NCBI RefSeq assembly: GCF_051622035.1
Contig: NC_135356.1
Coordinates: forward strand, 9,770,579-9,834,578
Origin: Arctopsyche grandis
Lineage: Eukaryota > Arthropoda > Insecta > Trichoptera > Hydropsychidae
Reading direction: 5' to 3'
Length of the DNA: 64,000 nucleotides
Shown here: piece after piece, positions 56,331 through 64,000 of the stretch
Layout: each line of letters begins with the position of its first letter
Position numbering within the stretch: the stretch's first letter is position 1
Notes under the pieces: model-generated
What the model saw: the letters and a program-made list of their open reading frames with translations, nothing else
The model's database searches: none
What the model was told of the DNA's origin: nothing
Position numbers and translations under genes: made by a program

Positions 56331-57684
56331 ATATTGAAATTTTTGAAAGAATAATGCATCGTGTTTCAATACGATTGTATAAAACTTTTGAATCGTCGCA
56401 ATATGAACGACAAAACAAATAGTACTTTATAATATATGTACCTACGTACATACATACATATATTAAAGATAGTGTTGTAATTAAGTTCCTCATACATACA
56501 CCAGCAGTCACATAAAACGGAACGAAACATTTTTATTACCTTTTTTTTCACGTTTGGTGTTACACGAATGCACTATGGTACAACCTATCATTTAAATGAC
56601 TTTCAGTTTTGGTTTTATATAAGATTACCGAAATTTCACGCAAAAACATGTTTCGCTTAAGCGTTCCGTTTTATGTGACTGCTGCTGTATGTATATATTA
56701 TCGTATTAATTTTTCTATAATTATTATCTCATAATAGTCATTAATTTATACATAAAACTTTTATAACGTAATAAAACCATAATATTATTACTATAACTAT
56801 TCTATTAGTACCGCTGAATACATATCTTAGTATTTTAACTATTTTCATACATCAAATGAAAACTTATTCGTTGCACACTTCACTTTCTTATCCTTCATAA
56901 TTACTACACGATGCACTGAAATGCTGTTAATAACAAAATTTAGAACATCACTATCACATCCCAACCAAAATCATTAACAAGCAACATCCATTTTCAATGA
57001 TTTAACCGCCACCTTAAAGTAATTCAAATCTTCAAATAATCAATACATAAAAATGTGGCGTTTTCTTTTGTATGGGAATTTGTTTATTTTGTAAAGAATC
57101 GATTCTCATAAAATACAGTTTGAAATGAATAGATATGTATACATATATTCCACATTTACATACATATATGTATGTATGTATTACACGTCAGCATTCTGTA
57201 TTTGTTTTCGTATCTGTATTTAAACTGGCTTACAAGACTGCGTGAGTCCCCTATACTTATAATAGTAATACCTAATTATAATCTTTCTACGTTCTATTTC
57301 AGAATAAGCTTACGTTACGAACTCACTAAGTATGTATGTATGTATGTATGCTAAAGTGTATGTAATACCGTTCACGTTAACAAAACCAACGTGTATAGGG
57401 TAATAAATCAATGTGGAAAATTTATTCTAAAAAACCATAGATTGTGTAAATCATAGACAGTATATTACACCACTTATAGTACGTTTCAACGTGGCATTGA
57501 CTTTGGTCACGATCCGGTTCCGTATGAGACAGCAAAAAGAAAATCGTTTCGTAAGAAATTAACCGTGGTCAGCATTTAACGATAAACACGATTCGAGCGA
57601 ATTTATCGACAGGATATACACCTGTGTTTCAGCATATTGCTAATAACGTGGAAAACAGGGCTTTTCAAACTGTGGATAACATAA
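56331..57684. other. AT-rich DNA, no recognised gene
   Basis: Several short TATG tetranucleotide runs (57160-57180, 57331-57350). No exon, transposase or repeat end recognised. Confidence 0.4.
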
Positions 57685-58385
57685 TCTAATATATAATATG
57701 GAAAGAGACTTTGTATGTATGTATGTATGTATCCTTCGTTCGTTTGTTCGTAGATCCGTGACTTCATCGAACAAATGATTCGATTTTTACTTTATCTATG
57801 TACGTAGTAACAATAGATGAAGTTTTGTGATCATGCGAAAATTCGAACTCGAGATTTTGACTGATTCGAACTCAGAATCGATTACTGATCACGTTTTCAT
57901 GATCTAGAAAAAATGTGTGTGCGTGTGTCTGTGTATTTTGGGGATTTTTTGAACACCGTTAGTCCTATCAAACTGAAACTTAGTATCAGTTACTGAAATT
58001 CTTATCTACACGACGTAAATTTTTTTCAAATTTTTAAGTTGACTGGAAATAGTACCTTCCCTTATAGGTGTCCTCTTTTTTTTAAGTTTTTGAATTCAAT
58101 TATCTCCCAAACCGCTAACTGAATCGGACTGAAATTTTTTTACATGTGATAGAAATAATAATTTTTATAACTTTATGTTTTTTATTTTTTTTTCGATTCA
58201 TAGTCACCAATTCGATTTTGGGGGGGCGCAGAAGGCTAAGCACTAGACGGCAAAGGCTCAGGGCAGCGCAGAAGGCATAGCCCTAGACGGAAAATGCTCA
58301 GGGGGGCGCAAAGGGCATATCCCTAGACGGCAAATGCTCACGGGGGCGCAGAGGGCGTAGCCCCTGACGGGCTGTAGCCCTAGAG
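57685..58385 (+). mobile_element. Helitron-like element, 5' end intact, 3' truncated
   Basis: Starts TCTAATATATAATATGG after an A, then AAAGAGACTTTGTATG and TATG repeats. The next 0.4 kb is the reverse complement of 5390-5760. A GGGGGGCGCAGAAGGC minisatellite as in 39590-40422 follows. It links the 4-7 kb array and the GC-rich Helitrons into one family. The 3' CTAG end is replaced by SINE sequence. Confidence 0.78.
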
Positions 58386-58775
58386 CATATAGTGGGTAGG
58401 ATGGTTTTTGCCAATTCGATGGAGGGACCGCTTCAACAACGAAATCATCTCATTTCATTTGTGTTGGGATATTTGTGACTCCAAATCGATCGTTTCCTAT
58501 CAAAATTTGCCAATTTATCTGATTTAATTGTTGAAACGGTTCCTCCATCAAATTGCCAAAAGCCATCCTACTCGCTTTTTGACGAATACCTGAATTTGAT
58601 TTAAAAATTTATGTACAAGCTTAAATCTATAGATGTCTCTAGGATTGATTAATGGTTACTTTCGTGTTCTTCAACCTCTCGAAATACAGCGATTTATGTA
58701 ATAAAAAATGCTGCAATGTTTGTAATTAATTGTCTAGGAGGCGCATTGGGGTTTACCTGTTAGGCCTTCCTGGTA
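58385..58775. mobile_element. Two SINE fragments head to head, plus tail motif
   Basis: GGTAGGATGGTTTTTGCCAA at 58397 and TTGCCAAAAGCCATCCTACT at 58552 are inverted copies, each with the GAAACGGTTCC-type SINE body between them. The minus-strand tail motif (CCAGGAAGGCCTAACAGGTA) lies at 58755-58774. Confidence 0.7.
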
Positions 58776-60130
58776 TATATATCGATGTAATAAATCAAAC
58801 AAAAGCTGGACAAAATTCTTGTAAACCTTGAAAAAAAACTTGGTAGCCTTGAACTTCGATTCGTACCAATAAAAAAAAATGCACTTTTTACTTCAACTAG
58901 TAATTATCAAGTGCAGTATCTATTGAAGGTTAAAAGTCAGCGAGGCTCAGGTCTACGAACTATGTATGTATGTATGTGTTATACATATTTAAAAAAAACG
59001 TATTTTTTTTAATAATTAACATTTAAATTTTTTTAGGTGTACTTTATTTGGTTCAAATGCAAGCACATAGCACGTTACTAGCGCGATGGCATCCGTTCAA
59101 GTATGCGGGGGGGGGGGGGGGGCTCTGTCACTAATTAACGACAATATGCATAATTGAAATATTAATTAGTGACCTAGCCGGTAGTTAACATTGAACGGCG
59201 CTTCTCAAACTGTATCAAATGCATAATTTTAATGGTCGATCCCGAAACGCGGGCAAAGACACACTTCGAAGACCATGAGTGCCACGGTCGTGACATTTCC
59301 CACCTGACGTAATCCATATTCCCGGCTAATGTTGTGTAAATTATACTAAACACATTTGAAGTGCAACCATTGGTTACATTGTTTTTATTGCGACGACAAA
59401 CCGGTGGCCAAAATTTTAATTAGCATTGCATAAAAAAAATAAACATGTCGATACAACTGAACCAGCTGATAAAACAAAAACAACGAGCTAAAAACGCGTA
59501 AAATACATACGTAAGAAAAGAAGAGGAAATCATATTTTCTTACAATTACATTTTTTTTTCATGTTTTCCCTTCTTACGAAAAATTGATCAAGCGCGTTAT
59601 ATTTAGAAGAGTCGCCTGTATGTATTTATTCACTACCAAAACAGTTTCAATGTGAGTGTGTTTGTTTAAATTTATTTAAAGCCTGCCAAATACGATTAAT
59701 AAAATACGGCTTGGCTGGATATAAACATTGAACGGTTCCAAAAAATTGGAAACCCTGTCCTGTTTCTGACAAAACTCGAGCTTACAGCATCTCGACATTG
59801 CTGATTTATAAAATGTTGCAAATTTGTCCATAGATGTCTCTATGATTGTTAATCGATGTTTATAATTGGCCTTGAATAATACTGACATATATACAATGTT
59901 TGACAATAGATGTCGTGTAAAAAAATACCTGTATAATAATAATAATAGTAACATAATGTATATTTTTGAAGAAAAAAGAGAAAGAGAAAATCACCTACGA
60001 AACGGCATAAATCGATACAATAAAATAATAAGAAAAGTATAAGTTTATATGAAATGTATAAATAAAATAAATTTTGAAAAGAATTAATTAAATTTAAATT
60101 AATTTTGATAAAAATACAAAATTAAAACAA
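58776..60130. other. AT-rich DNA, no recognised gene
   Basis: Contains a poly-G run (59107-59122). A minus-strand stretch (59680-59950) shares TAGATGTCTCTA with 58635 and resembles the 3' body of the SINE family. No host exon was found. Confidence 0.4.
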
Positions 60131-60375
60131 GCGACGAACCCATCAATTGGGCACGTGTCACAGGAGAAGAGAGCAAACTGTGGAATCTATTGAATCTGGC
60201 TCGAAACATTGAAGCTTACATAATTCTGCAAGGATTTCGGGGATTGCTCACCAAACCAACCAGTAACTTATAGATTGAGAGTTGCCGAAAACAGAGACGA
60301 ATTGAAACCCATTGGAGAGGTCTTCATCCAGCAGTGGATGATGAATGGCTGTGAATGACGATGATGATGATGATA
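60131..60375 (+). pseudogene. RTE-like LINE 3' end
   Basis: The plus-strand frames end in LRVAENRDELKPIGEVFIQQ WMMNGCE followed by (GATGAT)n. This is the C-terminus plus microsatellite tail of an RTE-like element, and it is the solitary version of the sequence found inverted in the 798-bp satellite. Confidence 0.75.
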
Positions 60376-60629
60376 ACATTTGTACATATATTTGAACACA
60401 CCTTAGTTAAAATAGCCAAATTTTTATTACAATTTCAATTTATTGTCGTTAATATGTACATATATATTTTTTATGTGAAACCCAAAAGAGACACTTTTAT
60501 AGTGCATGTATTTATTGTAGGCAATTAATAAATTTATTATTATCTTTTATTGATTTTAAGTGTTTTGTAGTGTAATGTAAGCCATATCGCTTGACCTGAT
60601 TTATAGTATCAATCTAGTCAATATATACG

Positions 60630-60897
<268 letters not shown>

Positions 60898-61194
60898 TGT
60901 ATGTATGTAGATGCATATACATATATTATACAACATCGTTTCATGAAAAGTCGATCTATAAAATCAGACTTTTTTATAAGATTATAATATCTATCTATAC
61001 AAAAACAAATAATTTCCGCATTCGTTTGCTTTTAATGTTATCAAAAAAATAAATAAAATTTAAAATTCAACCAGTAGATCGAACATGGTACCTAGTCCCC
61101 TTTATTTTCACAAAATATTTCAGAACAGAAAATGTTTTTAAAAAATCAATAGGTAGGAGGAGAGATACATAAGTTCAACGCTCCGACACTTACT

Positions 61195-61385
61195 ACTTTT
61201 TAGCACTACATCACTGCCACCGAGAGGTTCCCGTATTCAAGCCCTGGGTTGACCTCGATCGAAGCTAATTTATTCCGAGTATTTCTGCAGTGCTACTGAT
61301 CAGACTTAGATATTTATGACCTCAAGTCGATCGTTTCTTTTCAGAGTTTGCCAATTTATTCGATTTCATTGTTGAAACGGTTCAA
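61195..61385 (+). mobile_element. SINE copy (tRNA-derived family)
   Basis: ATCACTGCCACCGAGAGGTT and CAAGCCCTGGG lead into ATGACCTCAAGTCGATCGTT and TTGCCAATTTATTCGATTTC then ATTGTTGAAACGGTTC, the shared SINE body. The B box is degraded. Confidence 0.75.
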
Positions 61386-61431
61386 TATACTAATTAATAT
61401 ACTTTGTAGATGGGATTTACATACAAGAATT

Positions 61432-62045
61432 CTATCCCAATATTGAATTAGCGATACGTATATTTATCACAATGCCTGCAACAGTGGCCTCGACAGAAAG
61501 GAGTTTTAGAAAACTAAAAATACTCAAAAAATATGGTCAAGAGCGATTACCAAATCAAAGTACATTACCAATAGAAATTGAATAGCAAATAATATAAATT
61601 TTGATATTAGAACAACAGACTTTGCTAACGTCAATTCACGGAAAATTCGTTGTTAGTTTTTCTATCTGTAATAATTATAATAATATTTAAGTTGTTAATA
61701 TTGTAATAGTTTATCGGTCTAGACAGATTTAAGAAAAAAATATTTGAAACCAACATTAATAAAAATTAAAATAAATGAATAATAAAAATCACGAAATTTT
61801 AATTGTTTTTTAAATGCACTGATACATTTTATAATATGATATTTATGTCAATGTGGGACATTGAATTTATAAAAAATAATCCTGGTTTTTTGGTAGTTTT
61901 ATTTTTAAATGTTCATTTTATATATTTCAATAAGTATGTATTTTTTAAATGAAATAAATTATTTTAATCTAATAAAAAAATAATAAATGGGCGACAAATT
62001 TTACGTTTGCCAAGGGCACCAAAAACATCGCTACGGCTCTGTATA
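61432..62045 (+). pseudogene. hAT C-terminal dimerisation remnant and 3' terminus
   Basis: The plus strand reads FYPNIELAIRIFITMPATVA STERSFRKLKILKKYGQERL then IEIE and a stop (61432-61590), the hAT family C-terminal dimerisation motif of ZMYM1-like transposases. About 450 bp downstream ATCGCTACGGCTCTG at 62028-62042 looks like the 3' inverted repeat (CAGAGCCGTAGCGAT when reversed). The 5' part is lost. Confidence 0.82.
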
Positions 62046-63180
62046 CATACATATATTATTTTAATTAATTTTTACAATTATTCAAATATGCTCAGTATCA
62101 TACAATGTCCGTTGATTACAAAATGCACTAACTGACTATCACACTTAAAATCAACCTTCACAATACAATCGCTGTTAATAAGTTTTAGGTATAAGTATAT
62201 ATGTATATACATATATACGTTAAATTCATAATTTCACAAAATCGTGACAATTATTACGATCGTGCGATTTCGAATTATGTAGGTATACAAAAGCGTGATT
62301 GACTTAACATGCTTACATTCTAATTTTGTCATCAACCCTTGCGGATTTGAATCGGTTTGCATAGGTAATTTCAAAGATGATGATAATGACACCTCAGGCA
62401 TAATAAATCAGGTAAGTAAGATGACTTACATCAATACATCACACATATATGTAATTATGTATGTGCGGGTATATTCAAAAGTAGGTTCTATGCACATTCC
62501 AATGTCGAATATGATTGTTTTTGATTAGGTAGTCATTATGTTTTGTCATTGTTGTAATTTTGCGTCACATGCTTATATTATATTATACATAAAAGGTGTC
62601 ATGAATATGTTAATTTTCAAGAATACTTAAAATGTGTCAAGCGTAAAAATCGTTACGAAACGAAATGCGATAGCGTCTATTTTCTCGGATTTTCCGTTTT
62701 TGCCTTGCCCGGCTTTGCCCGAGTCTTGATCGATCAGCTGACAATGTGAGAGAAGGTTGAGAAGCGCCGGATTCATTAAAATATCTTGAATACGATTTCC
62801 CTTGAACGTTTTTAATTTATATTATTTGAACTAGGCATGTAGTTAGCCCTGTGCTGTATGTATATTGCATCCTGTATTTATGAAACACCTGTACATTATC
62901 TCCGTATCGAGCAGTTTAAATTTGACCAAAACCACGAATTACATTTATCACATTTTAACTGATCATTAAAACGTGGAATAAAATGCTCGTATCATCATAT
63001 ATGTAATGATTTATTTGCACATAAGAAAGATTTTTCATTTGGCAAATACGCATATCAACATTCAACTTTTTATTATTAGGTACATATATTGTCTTTAGGA
63101 TTTGCTCGTTTTTCGCATTTGTACTCTGAATAAGCTACTAATAAGAATTAGCACGATAAAAGTCAAAATTAAACATCATC
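62046..63180. other. AT-rich DNA, no recognised gene
   Basis: An open stretch at 62295-62410 is followed by AATCAGGTAAGTAAG, a good splice donor, but nothing recognisable is encoded. A possible lone exon of an unknown gene cannot be excluded. Confidence 0.35.
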
Positions 63181-63376
63181 AGTTCGTCTATATGGGCTGC
63201 GGGCCTGCAGCCTCCCAGTGTAGTAAATATGCATGATATTTTTGTCGTTCTATGGTCTGCGGGGCTGCAGCCCTACTACTTTGGTACATGCTGTTTTTGG
63301 TTGCATTTGATCACATATTACAGGCTGATTCATCTCTGCAGCCCCCACTGGGAATTCTCACGAGGCGCCACTGAAC
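63181..63376 (-). mobile_element. hAT terminal fragment
   Basis: Ends GAATTCTCACGAGGCGCCACTG, the inverse of the CAGTGGCGG-type terminus of the 17750-18953 hAT, and carries repeated GGGCTGCAGCC motifs like those near 18913-18930. The other end was not found. Confidence 0.65.
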
Positions 63377-63689
63377 ATCACATTAATGTACATACGAGTC
63401 GATATATTCAAAAGTGGCGGAAGTCCAATTTTCAGATCCAAAAACACAGAATTAGCACGATAAAATCAAAATTTTCAAATAAAATAAAATCAAAATTTAA
63501 ATAATAATTTATCTATGGATAAATTTTTGATGAACTTATATTTTCGGAGGATTTTTATATAAATCGTCAAATTTCGAAATGCTGAAAAAACGAATCGAGA
63601 CATCTGTGGACAAATTTGCAGCATTTTAATACGAATCAGCGAAATTCGAGATGTTGAAAACTCGAAAATTGCGAGAAATGGGTAAATGT

Positions 63690-63863
63690 TGCCGATTTGT
63701 TGGAACCGCTTCAAAGAAAATCAGATAAATTGGCAAACCCTGATATGAAACGATCGTCCTAGAGTCACAAACCATGGTCTGGCCAACAGTAACCAGTGGG
63801 ACTCGAACCCGTGACCACTATGTTCGAAAGCTTTTTTTGCTATCCACTAGTCCACGCTGCTGG
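63690..63863 (-). mobile_element. tRNA-derived SINE copy
   Basis: The minus strand from 63863: CCAGCAGCGTGGACTAGTGG ATAGC (A-box region), then GGTCACGGGTTCGAGTCCCA (B box), then TTTGTGACTCTAGGACGATC and the shared body ending GAAGCGGTTCC. This is the best preserved tRNA-like head of the family in the window. Confidence 0.82.
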
Positions 63864-64000
63864 TTTTATACGTACATATATATGTCCAGAATCTCGGAAA
63901 AGCAGAGTAAATATACATATTACAGGCCACCAGTATTTTTAAATATTGTTGAACCCAAATCATTATATTTAATGTTTTGCGAAATATCTCTCGAAATGAA

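Noticed and set aside
59676-59954. 92-residue minus-strand frame with a hydrophobic start
   Set aside because: It shares TAGATGTCTCTA with other SINE-like 3' bodies in the window (58635, and a similar stretch near 63600); no conserved domain and no splice context.
63690-63863. A functional tRNA gene
   Set aside because: A and B boxes are visible, but the acceptor stem does not close and the sequence continues into the shared SINE body found at several other sites.

Overview
This window is eukaryotic nuclear DNA, almost certainly from an insect. It is AT-rich, its genes are split by introns with GT/AG junctions, and it is crowded with transposable elements. Three host genes can be assembled exon by exon. 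They are an SLC35B1 (Drosophila meigo) ER nucleotide/nucleotide-sugar transporter (minus strand, 21.5-24.3 kb), a selenoprotein-K homologue in which cysteine stands at the usual selenocysteine site (plus strand, 27.1-29.4 kb), and the cysteine hydrolase tan, N-beta-alanyl-dopamine hydrolase (minus strand, 40.6-52.5 kb, first coding exon not found). tan with a Sec-less SelK fits an insect lineage that has lost selenoproteins. Lepidoptera is my first guess, but aphid-like Hemiptera and others cannot be excluded from this sequence alone.

Layout. 0-7 kb: AT-rich DNA with a regular 133-bp tandem repeat, a LINE fragment and a Helitron-derived array of TTCCGG-bearing repeats. 7.1-19.5 kb: one Ty3/gypsy LTR retrotransposon on the minus strand that serves as a nesting site. 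It holds a Tc1/IS630-type transposase relic, a 2.8-kb RTE-like LINE with a perfect 13-bp target duplication, a hAT relic inside the RT gene, and a 1.2-kb hAT element with a perfect 8-bp duplication inside the 5' LTR. 19.5-26.8 kb: SLC35B1 between two inverted copies of one MITE, then LTR-type repeats. 27.1-29.4 kb: SelK, whose third intron holds a LINE that was itself split by a sense-strand solo LTR (TSD TTAG). 29.8-36.35 kb: eight tandem copies of a 798-bp unit, each carrying a 412-bp foldback built from two head-to-head LINE 3' ends. 37.8-40.4 kb: a MULE-like element, LTR copies and a Helitron. 40.6-52.5 kb: tan, with introns full of Helitron, (AT)n, SINE, LINE, LTR and foldback insertions and a decayed copy of the start of its own exon 7. 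52.6-64 kb: the likely tan intron 1 or upstream region, with a ZBED-like hAT (split by an LTR), a MULE-like MITE, Helitron pieces, SINEs and further hAT remnants.

The three host genes are not obviously linked in function: SLC35B1 and SelK both act at the ER membrane, tan in pigmentation and histamine/dopamine recycling. The most unusual structures are the 798-bp foldback satellite, the tan exon-7 relic with an intact splice acceptor, and an LTR-plus-hAT chimera shared by two loci 14 kb apart. All domain and family names come from reading translations and repeats by eye; no database search was possible.
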